Shown here piece after piece: positions 23,355 through 35,391 of a DNA stretch of 64,000 nt (the first letter of the stretch is position 1; every line of letters begins with the position of its first letter). The notes under the pieces are model-generated. The model was not told the DNA's origin, searched no databases, and saw nothing but the letters and a program-made list of their open reading frames with translations. The stretch comes from Rotaria sp. Silwood1. Its lineage: Eukaryota; Rotifera; Eurotatoria; Philodinida; Philodinidae. Both the position numbers and the translations under genes were made by a program. Location of the stretch: the NCBI GenBank assembly GCA_905250075.1, contig CAJNOP010000016.1, positions 2,047,908-2,111,907 of the forward strand. The letters run 5' to 3'.

Positions 23355-25165
23355 TATATTAAATGGTCTGTTTTTTTTTGTCGATAAAAATTTTCTTCAA
23401 AGAATTTATCTTAACAATAAATATAAAATATGGAATGCTTTTTGTTTTTCGATATATAAATTATGTATGAGATTAAAAAAAATATGTGCGAGATACGATC
23501 TCATGCGTGTCTTGTTATCTGTTCTTATTCAATCTGAAGGCTCATACTCAATCAATATTAACAAGCTAAAACAATGCAAAGATATCAATCTTTTGCCTAT
23601 ATATATATATATATATATAAATATACTGCTAGAAGGCAAATGTTCAACTAAGTTTTATAACAGATGAGTAACGTCAATGATGGTGCTAATAATAACGGAA
23701 GTGCTTCAGCGTCTTGTCTATTTTTCTTTTCAGAGTCATTCCTATTTAGTGTTCAATGCAGTCATGAACTTTGTAATGCATAGTTCAGAATAAATCGTAA
23801 TCCTAGTATGTTGTTGATCACTCAGTCATTCTTGATCTCTCATGCTTTAGTTTCTTTTCTAAAAGATTGCATTCGATATTCCTTAGAAAAACTTTTGTGA
23901 TACTCAACAAATACTGCTTCCTTCATCATTAGAGTCAAAACATAATTAAACAGCAGCATTATAAACGATTTTTAAAGTCTTCGTATATTTTTTGCTGTCA
24001 GTTTTTCCAGAAGACATTTAATGCTTGAAGTAATCTTCCTGTTTTTTGTTGTAACATGTTTATGATTCAAGAGATGAATGAACAATATCAAAGTCGCTTT
24101 GGTTTATTCATAAAATAAAGTAGGTATCACGAAGAAAATGAAAAAAAAACTCTTCTGAACAAGATATTTTCTGAAAAATTGAAAAGACAATAAAAATTTA
24201 TGAATGTTGTGTGTAATAATAATTTTGAAACATATTATAGTCAACGATGTACGGATCAATATGTAGTTATTAAAAAATCCTTTCGTGCAGAATAAGACAG
24301 GAAATCTTTTGGAAAAAACCTCAAGTCTGAGCAATAAAAAATGACTGAGGAGACATCACTAAAAGACTAAGACTACCGTTTATTCTAGATTACTCATTTA
24401 TACAAAAAAAGAATGAGAAGAAAAACTATCTGTCAGTCTCCGTCTCGCATAGCACTCGTTTGATTGGTTCAACTGAACGATGATTAGTTCGAATCAATGA
24501 TTGATCTTGTTACGATGTAAAAAGAAGTATTGAAGAAAAGGAAAAGATTCACTTGAATTAAATTCTTCTTCCTTCATTCTCATCTTGTCTGTGTTAACTT
24601 ACATATATATTTTTGGTACGTTTTTTTCTGTAACTATGATAATAAAGGAAAATTTTGCTAAGACAACATATTGTTGCTCATTCGATAATAAACACATTGT
24701 ATCCCTATTATTGATAAAGCATAATATAGCATCTCATTATTCACTGCCGAGCGATCAAGTAAATCGTTAATATTTTCTATTGAAAGGAAAAAAATACACA
24801 CACGAGGATACTTGCACTAAAAAATCGTCTTGTCATAAGAGCACATGATAGCAACGTCCATTTTTTATTTTTAATAGCTTTATGTCCCAACAGTCTCTTT
24901 TCACTATTATTGAGCGCATGATGAAAAACGAACGAGAAAGATATGTAAAAGAAAAAAGAAAACAATAGAAAATGAGAGACTCATGCACAAAAATGTTAAT
25001 ACAAAATTAAGAAGCTTGGCAGAATGAAGAAGAAAAAGAAAAAGAAATTATTATGACGTGACTTTTCCTTCTTGCCTTTATATACATTTTCTCTGTCTTT
25101 TTTATCTTTAACACTTATTCTTTTGTGTTGTCTATCATAGTGCCGTATATCCACATTAAATCTCA
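23355..25165. other. AT-rich intergenic region
   Basis: Contains a (TA)n microsatellite at about 23599-23619. No gene was recognised. The last 100 bp are the upstream region of the next gene. Confidence 0.5.
23599..23619. repeat. (TA)n microsatellite
   Basis: Uninterrupted alternating TA run of about 20 bp in the 3' flank of the PLAC8 gene. Confidence 0.9.
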
Positions 25166-26306
25166 ATGGCATCACCAATGGATACTTTTAAAAACAATCT
25201 TTTTGATCAATTGAAATCATATGGTGATGCTGTTCAAGATGCTTTTGAACAACGTATCGGTAAGTTTATCCATTGTATGTCAGATAAATGAAATAAACAA
25301 TAATAGTTAGATTATTTGGTTTTCATACTAACATAGTCTATATTCAATATGCTTTATTCTCATGAGAAATGCAAATTTATTAAAATATACATAGATAATA
25401 TTAGTTGCAAAGAGGCGAGAAGTTTAAAGTTTCTTTATATAATAATAATAATAACAATATCAACTATGAATATAGATAATTATTTCAATGTTCTTTCGAA
25501 AATTATGAAATAATGTTGATACTTGGTTTTTAGCTCGTCCATTACTTGCATTCAAACGTGATCTTAGTCGACCATCGTCTGCAGTTCGTACGTCATCTGA
25601 ACAAGAGTCCGTTTTAAGATCAGAAAAAACAGCATTTATTACACAACAAGAATCAGTATCATCATCATCGTCACCGCTTGACATTATTGATATTGAAACA
25701 AGTAGTTCATTGAAAACAATATTAAATAGAGTTAAAAATACTTTATCACCATCAACAAAACGACGCACATCAGAAGACTTTCCAATTGATGATATAAGAA
25801 AACCTCCAGGAGAATGTCGTCATTCATCTATTAGTTCTGTATCGAATAGAAATCCTCGTCGAAATATATTACGTCATCATAAAAGTGTTTCATTTGCTGA
25901 CAATAATATTCAATATGATGGTGATACTGATAGAAACAATCCATATTCAACAGATGATCGAAACGAATCTGTACGTAATGTTTATACACTTGCTCATCCG
26001 GTTGTAATGGCAAGTATTGATGAAATGACAACAAATCAGATAAATCCAACGGATATATCATCCACTGTTGAGAATAATGATTGTGATTTTGAACGTAACT
26101 TTCGTGAATCAATACGACCACGACGAATTTCAATTGGTAATAGCCAAGATTTAATTTATCAAGATCTATCAGCTGAAATCGTTTCTTATGTATTAAAACA
26201 TGCATTACGAGTATTAGAGAAAGAAGATGAAGATTCATTATTAACAGAAAATGAAAAAGTTATTAATAAAAATGAATATAATGAAGATTTAATTGATTTA
26301 AAATAG
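25166..26306 (+). CDS. Ser-rich protein with candidate PKA-RII-binding helix and PP1 motif (AKAP-like, unassigned)
   Basis: Exons 25166-25259 and 25534-26306 (273-nt phase-1 intron, donor GTAAGT) give 288 residues. I do not recognise an orthologue. The N-terminus (MASPMDTFKNNLFDQLKSYG) is helical and amphipathic. The middle is low-complexity, Ser/Arg/Asn-rich and probably disordered. Residues 148-152 (KSVSF) fit the PP1-docking RVxF pattern. Near the C-terminus, SAEIVSYVLKHAL (residues 244-256) fits every position of the published A-kinase-anchoring amphipathic-helix consensus. An anchoring role for PKA and PP1 is inference from short motifs only. AATAAA lies about 100 bp after the stop. Confidence 0.7.
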
Positions 26307-27029
26307 CAATTACAAATTTTTACATTATTTCATTTTTTTTTAAATCTTTTTCTGTTCTATATTGACCAATATTATATTAATCACTCTATCATATTAAAAC
26401 TTTTAATAAAAAGCGATGACAATAGAATAATAAGAACCATGTTTTCTTCGAGTTTGATTTCGCAGCAAAAGTCAATGGTTGGAAATAAGAAAATTTTCAT
26501 CATTTCTATTATCCGAAACAATTTGATTATGCCGTTCCTATAGAAAATATGCATAATAACATTCTTTTATCTAAAATAATTTCTCTTTATACATTATACA
26601 ATGAAAATAATCAAGAATTGTATGAATGTGCCCTAAACTTGTATTTTGGCTATCTCAGATTTTAATATATACGGAAAATGTAATTTGACAGGACATGATG
26701 TACATGAAAAAAAAACAAAGTGAGAAAAATCCATAATTGATGTTTTACTATTACATAGTCAATATAAAAAATTTATTGCTTGATTCATGAATTATCATGA
26801 GTAATTTTATTCTTTATGTCAGTTTGAATATTGCTTTTGAAATCAGAACTTAATTTCTTAGAAAGAAATCATAGAGCTACCATGCCTCTCAATACCAATG
26901 AGCAATACAAATACGGAAAAATCAATTTAACAAATAGAGCAGTGGCCTTCATTCTACAAATGCATTTGTTGACGTACACAAATAACACTACATTGTTATC
27001 AACTATTGTGAAAATTGTTGAGAAAAAGA
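26307..27029. other. 3' flank and AT-rich spacer
   Basis: Putative polyadenylation signals (AATAAA near 26404) follow the AKAP-like gene. Nothing else is identifiable. Confidence 0.45.
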
Positions 27030-27570
27030 GATTATGAGTGAACTACTCAACCTGTTACTCGCCATCTGAGTTCACATTGGATTCATAAGAAGATCTCGGT
27101 AAGACTAGAAAGATCCTAAAAAACGTCGTGTTCATGAACCTTCAAGTCAAGTTATGACTCTTTTACTGAATTTTCGTTCCATTATTAGATATTTACCGAA
27201 AACAAATAACATAGTTTTGACTTGATATTTTGTCTATAGATAGATTTAATGACTCTAGGAATATGCTGAAAGTTTCAGTCAAAATAAATATTCTTTTGTC
27301 AAGATGTTGAATTTCCAAAAAATGTTCGTTTACCACAAAATCGAGTTTACTTGAAATTCAATATCCCGACAAGGAAATATTCTTTTCCGTTGAGACTTTC
27401 AGCATATTTCAAGAGTTCTTAAAAAAAAATCTATGAACAAACTTTCAACTCCAGAAGCCTATGAGCACGAACTGTTTAACGATTTCTCTAGTCTCACTGA
27501 CACCTCCTTGTGTACTCAATAAGGGCTCAAACGATGAGTATCAATTTGAGTAGTTCTCTCGTTAGTCCGG
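27030..27570. repeat. Foldback / MITE-like inverted repeat of about 540 bp
   Basis: Inner arms at about 27225-27320 and 27355-27440 are reverse complements sharing AATATGCTGAAAGT and ATTGAATTTC around a 40-nt loop. Outer parts (27035-27090 and 27505-27560) also pair, sharing GAACTACTCAA. The whole stretch could fold into one imperfect hairpin. No open frame and no clear target duplication were found. Confidence 0.7.
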
Positions 27571-28343
27571 TAATTTATTGAAGTTTCTTCCCGATCATCA
27601 CGGTCAATCGGTATTCAATCACATATGATCAGACAAGGAGAGTCTTTGTTGTGATTTTTATTCATTAATTGCAATACAAGCAGATATAAAATCTTCGTTA
27701 CATACAATTCTCATACTGTAGCAAATCAGTAATCCTACGTATTCATGACAGAAACAGTTCGGCGACATTAATCGATCAGGTTTTTTTCGTTATACTGGTA
27801 ATATCGATAATTGATCAATTTGAGATTTATTTTTGATGATACATATTTGGATGACGATATTTTTGATCACCAACTTTTTTCAACATTCATTTTACATGAT
27901 CACTTCTCAATAAAGAGTACGTGCTGCTCCAGATTGATCATAAACTCACTCTCACTCTTCGCTGTTTCTCATTGTCAATCAAGTCAATGATTTGTGGGTG
28001 TCGTACGTCTGTATAAGAACCAAAGTGTAGTGTACACAAGAAAAATAATATACATAAATTACGACGTTAACTTAGGAACCACTATTTTGTAATGTATGTA
28101 TAGTTTTTCTACAAATACACACACCCCATTCACTCATTGCTTTAACCAAATATTAGTCTGTTTGATTTCTGAAAATAGAGTGTTCAATGTGGATGACAGC
28201 TTATGTATCGTGTAGGAGCAAGTGTATCATTTACAGTCCGTTAATTACATAAAAAATATATTTCAATTACTGCTTTTCTTATATGAGGATTTACGTTCCG
28301 TTGATTCTTTGGAAGAAGAGAACTAAACAAATGAATAGCCACT
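27571..28343. other. AT-rich spacer
   Basis: No gene or repeat was recognised on either strand. Confidence 0.45.
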
Positions 28344-28699
28344 ATGACAACTACTGTATTGTCAGAACAAATTTTCAATACATTTTCCAAATGTAATTTT
28401 ACAGCATGTACTATTAATTATTTGGAAGCTCGACATGCTCGAATGACCAAACATGTTAATTCTCTACATCAAAATATTTTCATTCTGATTGATTTACTGC
28501 AAAACAACTAACTTTCGAATTGATCGAAAGAATATCAAATGACATGAGAGCTGCGACTCCCAAACCTTGGAAAAATAAATTTATAACAGATAAATGTTTG
28601 ATGAAATTGCGACAACCTTATGATGAAAATTGCACTGGTATTCCAGCGTTCTTAAAATCTGCTAGATTGAAACATTGTTCGACGCCCATCAAAAAGTAA
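28344..28699 (+). pseudogene. Candidate small gene split by one frameshift (unknown family)
   Basis: ATG 28344 opens 55 codons (MTTTVLSEQIFNTFSKCNFT ... ILIDLLQNN) ending in TAA at 28509. From just before that stop, the +1 frame continues open as KQLTFELIERISNDMRAATP and runs to TAA 28697-28699 (51 codons from the internal ATG 28544). Both halves have balanced, protein-like composition with Cys, Pro, Trp and His, unlike the surrounding AT-rich frames. They abut at an AAAACAA run. This may be a decayed gene of about 115 residues, a sequencing indel, or two chance frames. No family is recognised. Confidence 0.35.
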
Positions 28700-29253
28700 A
28701 ACAATAATCTCTCTTTGGTTTTTGTTATTTGTTCATATATTTATTGGTACTTTCTTTTTATTCTAAAAATACACGTACATTTATTGTTGCAATGATTACT
28801 TTTTTTCATTTCTTCTCTTCTTCCATACAATCAACAGAAAGTAAATTCTAACATAAGAAAAACACGAATTGAAACATGCTTTCTATATAATCAACGGACA
28901 GTCAATCGTGGGAACCGACGAAAAATATTTTTCTTCCTGCACACTTTATCTAACATCAATTCTTAAGTTCATCTTAAGTCATTTAGAATGGTTTCTCTGA
29001 AACATATCGTATCACTTGGAAGATATGACTATCATCATCATGATCACTAATCAACAAAATCCGATATTGCTACAAGATACACGCACAATCTCACCCACAT
29101 GCAATGTTGTGCATGTCAGATCAAGCCAATTAGTCTAGGCTCAAAGCAATTGATGAATAGGGTGTTTACATTCTGTAGGAGAATCCAAAATATTTTCGCA
29201 ATGATACAGAAGCTCTATTCATCTAAAAAATTTTAACAGGATATAAAAGTTTA
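28700..29253. other. 3' flank of the lipase array
   Basis: AT-rich, with no gene seen. It lies immediately downstream, on the minus strand, of the lipase pseudogene. Confidence 0.45.
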
Positions 29254-30522
29254 TTAAAGTGGATGATATTTTTGCATGACATTGATTAGGTCTTGATAAA
29301 TAATTTTATTTGCTGTTGTAGCCCAGACAAAATCGAAATGATTGTAATTAGAAATATATTTTTCGTAGACTAAATTTTGAATATTATCTAACACATAAGT
29401 AACATCAACTGGATCAGCGAGTCAATCTTCACCGGCTCAAAATAATGCTGTTGGTACTGTCATTGGACGAATAGAATATAGTGGTGGACTTGTTTGATTG
29501 TAATGTAATTCATTTTTTTCTGGTGAACCATAATTATAAGCTTGAAATTGATTTGATCTTCCACATTGCATAAAATGAACCATATTCTTGACGGATGTTT
29601 CAGATGGTCCATGTGATGTATAGACAGGAATACGTGAACTATTCATATTCTTTTTATCTGGTTCACCAATGATAAATAACACATTTTCACAAATTAGGCG
29701 ATCGAAAAAAAATTCTCCACAAGCATATTTTCCAAGCCATTGTAGAACAGGAGATGTTGGTAGAAATTCATTTCGACCAAAGAGTTTATGCCAATAACAC
29801 TCGAGTTCTTTACTGTCAGTATCTAAATATCTTAAAGGTGTTTTTTGATGTCCTATTTGAGCAATTGGTGCAAGAGCTGCCCAGAAACTAACATTCCTTG
29901 GAACATCATTACTTCAGTTTCCAAATTCAGCAAAAGCAATCAATGTTCCTTGTGAATGACCAATATAACCAATTTGTGTATATTTTGTTACATTTAGTAT
30001 ATAATTAATCATTGATGGAAGATCATCTTTTGCCATTTCATCCCAACTAAAATCCCAAAATTCTTCATCATAATCAGGATTGTATTTAACATGTGCACGT
30101 GAATAATAATTTCCACGAACATTACCAAGCCAAACATCATAGCCAGTATCCGGTAGAATAAAAGCAAGATTTTGATCAGAAAAGTTGATTACCCATGTGG
30201 TAGCAGTATCGAGAAGACCATGTTGAAGAAGAACAGGTCGTCCTTTTGCTGATGATTTTCGACCGTATGGAATACGAAAAACACCAAGAATATAGCCATC
30301 ATTTGTAATTACTTTATGTTCTTCACATGGATAACCTTTACTTTGAATCAATTGTGTAATATTATAATCACAATCTGGATCAAGTTTTCGCAGTTGTGAC
30401 ACAGTTATAGAATGACATAGTAACAAGACTAAACATACTGAAAAACCTAGAACGAGGAATGAGAAGAAGATAATAATTTGTTATAAATCTAGGCCATCGA
30501 CAGTTCACTGACCCAACATCAT
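29254..30522 (-). pseudogene. Acid lipase pseudogene (copy 1 of the array), three in-frame TGA codons
   Basis: First coding segment 30522-30513, 75-nt intron, then 30437-29254. The total is 1194 nt, still a multiple of three and close in length to its intact neighbours (397 residues). It keeps the signal peptide (MMLVCLVLLLCHS), the entry domain, GHSQGT and a C-terminus at YHPL. TGA codons interrupt it at 29914-29916 (after AEFGN), 29437-29439 and 29422-29424. The last two replace Trp TGG codons of the paralogues, the second directly after the catalytic Asp. No frameshift was found, so loss looks recent. The 5' half is almost identical to copies 2 and 3. Confidence 0.9.
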
Positions 30523-31345
30523 CTCTCATGAAGTTCTTGTTTTCGTTATCTCAAAATTCAACACAGAGATAATAGACGCTGATATTTGTTGTTTTTTATC
30601 TTTAGATCAAAATCATGTGACTATGAAGATAAACAACAACAAACTTTGATGTTATTTACGTATTTTTTAATAGATTCAACAAGAATTAGAAGTCTGTTAT
30701 TTTCATTGAACTGAATATTCAAAGATTACAAAAGTCAAAACGTGGAGTTTATAGATATATCATATTAAAAAAGCTTCACTTATCAATTAAATATACGGCT
30801 CATTAGAAATCCAAATAGTTTGGGTTTATATATAGGTCATCGCTGTGACATGATGCATTTCATTGTGCCCTATTTATACAGTAACAATATCAATCGAATT
30901 TTTCAGAAGCACGAAGAAAATGATTTGAAAAGGATCGAGTAGCTTCTTTGTTGAATTCCTTTAGATTAAACTTATTTTTAGTCATAATTTGATTTATCAT
31001 AATAATAGTCTATCTTGATAACTTGACCTGACCTCAAATACTTTCATATACTAACAAAAAAGTAGTGTTAACATGTGTTAACATACTTGCAAATACTTCA
31101 TCTACTTAAACCTACTATTAAATTCAAAGTACACCGTCTCGCATGTGCAGTATATTTTTAAAAAAACTTCACAATTGATAAGATGTACAAACAATGGGCA
31201 TTTCTAAAATATTTTTTTTGAAGAACGATTATTTATTCATTGAAAGAAGCTGTTAACGCACATGATATGATCAAAAATGTTATGAATTTATATTATATAG
31301 TAAATACATACGAAAAAAAATGAAATACAACAAGAAGTGAATTAG
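30523..31345. other. Spacer between lipase copies 1 and 2
   Basis: Should hold the promoter of the copy 1 pseudogene and the 3' end of copy 2. AT-rich, no other gene. Confidence 0.5.
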
Positions 31346-32622
31346 TTAATTAGGTGGATGATATTTTTTCATTACATTAAGTAAATCAACATAAACAAGT
31401 TTATTTGCTGTTAACGCCCAAATAAAATCTATATGATTATAATCTGGAATGTATTTTTTATACACAAGACTTTGAATATTGTCTAAAATATAACTAACAT
31501 CTGATGGATCAGCAAGCCAGTCTTCACCACCTGAAAAGATTGCTGTAGGTACTTTCATTGATCGAATAGAATATTGTGGTGGTGTTGTTTGATTGTAATG
31601 TAATTGATTCTTTTCTGGTGAACCATAATCATATGCTTGGAATGTATTTGATTGCACTCCTTGTGCAAAATGAATCATATTCTTTACAGATGTTCCATCA
31701 GGTTCATGTGATGCATAGACTGGAATTCGTGTTTCATTTAAATTTTTCTTTTCGGGCCCAAACAGAATAAAGAAAATATTTTCACAAACAACTCGATCAA
31801 TTATAACTTCTCCACATGCAAATGTTCCAAGCCATTTTATTATATAAGATGAAGGAAGAAATTCATTACGACCAAATAACAAATGCCAGTAAAGTTCTAG
31901 GTCTTTAACTATAGTTGCAGATGATAAATATTTTAATGGAGATTCTATATGCCCTACATGAGCAACTGGAGCTAATGATCCATAGAAACTAACATTATTT
32001 CGAATAACACTATCAGGACGACCGAATTCTGCAAAAGCAATCATTGTACCTTGTGAATGACCAATATAACCAATTTGTGTATATTTTGTTACATTTAGTA
32101 TATAATTAATCATTGATGGAAGATCATCTTTTGCCATTTCATCCCAACTAAAATCCCAAAATTCTTCATCATGATCAGGATTGTATTTAACATGTGCACG
32201 TGAATAATAATTTCCACGCATATTACCAAGCCAAACATCATAACCAGCATCAGCAAGAATATAGCCAAGACTTTGATCTGGAAAATTCATTACCCATGTT
32301 GTAGCTGAATCAAGAAGACCATGTTGAAGAAGAACAGGTCGTCCTTTTGCTGATGATTTTCGACCGTATGGAATACGAAAAACACCAAGAATATAGCCAT
32401 CATTTGTAATTACTTTATGTTCTTCACATGGATAACCTTTACTTTGAATTATTTGTGTAATATTGTAATTACAATCTGGATCAGGTTGTTGTATTTGTGG
32501 AAGACTTCTTGAATGGCATAATGAAAATAACAGAAGCAAACATAGAAGACCTACAATGAGATTGAGAAAGATATGATAGTTAATGAGAGATCTCGGTCGT
32601 TTACAACACACCTACCGAGCAT
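31346..32622 (-). CDS. Secreted or lysosomal acid lipase (LIPA/LIPF family), copy 2
   Basis: Coding segments 32622-32616 (ATGCTCG), a 65-nt phase-1 intron, and 32550-31346 give 403 residues, like mammalian gastric and lysosomal lipases (398-399). MLGLLCLLLLFSLCHS is a signal peptide. The frame also runs through the intron from a GTG, but splicing matches all three paralogues. The alpha/beta-hydrolase lipase entry domain is followed by LLQHGLLDSATTW (oxyanion region), YDVWLGNMRGN, the nucleophile elbow GHSQGT (Ser168), Asp346 in GGEDWLAD and His375 in YNHIDF. N-glycosylation sequons are present. It is predicted to hydrolyse triacylglycerols or sterol esters in gut lumen or lysosome. Confidence 0.93.
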
Positions 32623-35391
32623 GATTTCGTCTAAATTGTTCTGTATTCTATCTTCATACACGACACTTGCTTAAGAGGTCTACATCTTTCTTTTTGCTTA
32701 CTTTGAGATAAAAATGATATCAAACTGAAGATAAAAACATCGGACAATGAAAGGATGACATCTTTTGAGGTGACTAACTCTAGGAAGTCAAGAAAACGAA
32801 TGCCTGATTGAATATTATTTAGTGCGAAATCATATACTACATATAAGGTGGATGCAATGGAAAAAGGCATCATGACAGAATGAAATTGAAAAAGGGCAAC
32901 AAGTTTAATGAGAGAGAATGGAAAAAATCTATGACGTGAAAGAGAGAAAAGAAAACGAAATGAAAAGCAATTCAATGCGAGAGATGAATGTCGTAAGGTA
33001 GACATATAATGAGATGAATCTGGGTCACTTTGTTTGAGGAGCCCTGATATATCAGCCAAATATATCTGTTTGTAATAGTGACTTGTGAAATGAGTGTAAA
33101 TTGTGTACAACTTATCATTTAAATAGCAAACAATTAAAACTAAACGCTTGGATAAATTGAATTTGATTAGCGTAACAGAGAAAGCTTATATTGTTTTCAA
33201 TAGTTAATTTATTGATTACATTGTATGCACAGTTTACNNNNNNNNNNACTAACTCATTTTATCTTTTATCGGAATTAGTAGCCTTATGGCAATTGAGAAA
33301 CTTTTCAGTTTCATTATAGAATGATTTCAAAGAAAACAACATCAAACTTATCAATCCTTGTAAAAAAGAATCATGTCTTTACGTAAGAGAGTCAGGCAAA
33401 ATAAAGCATAGATATTATTGAAGCTCAGTTGTCGTACATTAATAGATGAAAAATTGTGAAAAAGTTCCTCCTTTGTTCGTACATTGAGCGTCTATGAACC
33501 GTGGCCAAGTAAAATAAGAGTTGTTACTGTTACAAACTCTAAGGGTTCTATAAATTTTACAATGTGTCTTGTAGAACTGTAGTAATGATCTTTTCTGCAA
33601 AACAACTAGATGTGTGGATGTGGGTGTGCATAGGACTGTAAGTGAGAAAAAGATCATCATTCACACACCCGTATCCATATCCACCCCAATATTTACGTAT
33701 CAAGTAAGATTTAAATCGAGCAATTTATGCAAGAAAGCTAAATTCATGAGCATCAATGCTATTTCGATGGTCATACGACTTTTGGAATATGTTTTCTAGG
33801 TGACAATGAAGAAATCGAAATAAAAGCTATATGTCTTCAATCAAAGTTCTATCAAATAATATATAAATTAATGAAGAATCTACACGTCAATTTTCGATTT
33901 CTAGCACCGTATAATGAGAGCCTTTTCGAGGCCTTGGGAAACCTTAAATTCTAATTTTAGTGTATTTTCGGAATTAGTAATATGTAGAACAGAAATTGGT
34001 GCAATACAACGTTGCATTTTTCTTTCTACAAGCTGCATCTACAAAACTCAAAACCAAACTAAGTTTCGAAGGATTTAGCTTTGTTCTTAAATATTGCTTT
34101 TGTTCTAACATTCACTTAACTAGTAAGGCATAAGTTGTCCTAAATGGAACAACAATATAGACTGAAGATGTAGGGTCATTAAAAAATGACTACAAACGGT
34201 CGAGTCAGGGGGTTGTAGTTCAGTAACAATAGAACCTAATGCAATATTCGTCTGGCCCAGTTGACTCTCGTTTAGACGCGAATTGTTTTCATCGTCCAAC
34301 AAAAACAAAATCAAAATTTCTGTTGTTCAATGAATTATTGTAAACTTGTGCTTGATTTGCATTGGCTTCGACAAGAAGGAGAAGACCAAGAAAGATAAAG
34401 CCTTTCATCATGAGCAAAACAATGCTTTCTTGTATTTCTCAACAATAATGAAAACTTAATTAATAACACAAACATATTCATGTAAATGATCAGCGTCATG
34501 AAAGTAATCAGTGAGCAATTTTCGATTTATTCATCTCAGCGAAGAAACTATACACCGCACTTATTGCAAATAATAAAAGAGCAATTACGAAAGCAAATGA
34601 TAATACCCATCAGACTTCGAAATGAGTGCACTGAATTGAGCCTAGGAATCCAACTGGTATATTATTGCGCTCATAATCAATTTAATTGATAATTGTTTTC
34701 CTGCAAAACATATTTAACTCACATCGAAAGCAGACTAGCTACCACACAGAATTTTTAAATCGTTTCGAACAAGGTAAGACCTTCTGTGTTCAATCGATGA
34801 CTTCCGATTCATTGCCAATTATTAGAAAGAACATAATTGATAAGTAAGTATTAGAATATGAACGTTGATGTGAATACTTAGGTAGATGTTGGTGTCCAGA
34901 TGACAAAAATACCCATATTCCACTTTTTTGTACTCGGTAGATGGATAATACTTCAGACTAAAATTTGGTCGCAAAAATTGAAAAATAAAAGGAAAGTTAA
35001 ATTGTAAGCCGTGACAGGAGATGTGAATGACCTTGATAAATAATTCATAAATTTTCTAAAAACTATTCCATGAAAGTAATGAATTCAAGTTTAACAATGT
35101 AAACAAATCAATTATTATTGGTATGTGTTGTGTTAATCTTGACGAATTAGTAGCTATTATGTTCAACTAACGCTTCATTTTCTCTATCTATCCCTATAAA
35201 ACGAGTAAAATTATACACGCAATGTTATAATAGATACGATTATTATTTCGAATCATTATCTTTCATGATAGTGCCAATCATACTGATACATTATTGTCGC
35301 AGATAATAGAATCATATTAAGAACAATAGATTATCTTTTAATTGAACACAATTTATTTAAAAAAATATGACAGTCATTTTTACAAATAAAT
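32623..35391. other. Large spacer between lipase copies 2 and 3, with assembly gap
   Basis: Contains ten N at 33238-33247. A 159-codon Ser/Phe/Leu-rich frame (33110-32631, minus, TTG start) is judged a composition artefact. A 40-residue signal-peptide-like ORF at 34289-34411 is listed separately. Otherwise AT-rich. Confidence 0.5.
34289..34411 (-). CDS. Candidate small secreted peptide ORF
   Basis: ATG ATG at 34411 opens a 40-residue frame. MMKGFIFLGLLLLVEANA is a textbook signal peptide (Lys, then a Leu-rich core, then an Ala-x-Ala-like cleavage site). NQAQVYNNSLNN and NFDFVFVGR follow, before TGA at 34289-34291. The neighbouring frame remains open beyond the stop (34314-34120), so a frameshifted larger protein is also possible. 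It lies in the spacer of the lipase array on the same strand. No family is recognised. Confidence 0.3.
   Translation of the reverse strand: MMKGFIFLGLLLLVEANANQAQVYNNSLNNRNFDFVFVGR

Noticed and set aside
25460..26238. Minus-strand frames of 102 and 135 codons
   Set aside because: Antisense shadows of the AKAP-like coding exon.
32631..33110. 159-codon minus-strand open frame upstream of lipase copy 2
   Set aside because: It opens on TTG, is Ser/Phe/Leu-rich because the opposite strand is purine-rich, and shows no domain or splice structure.
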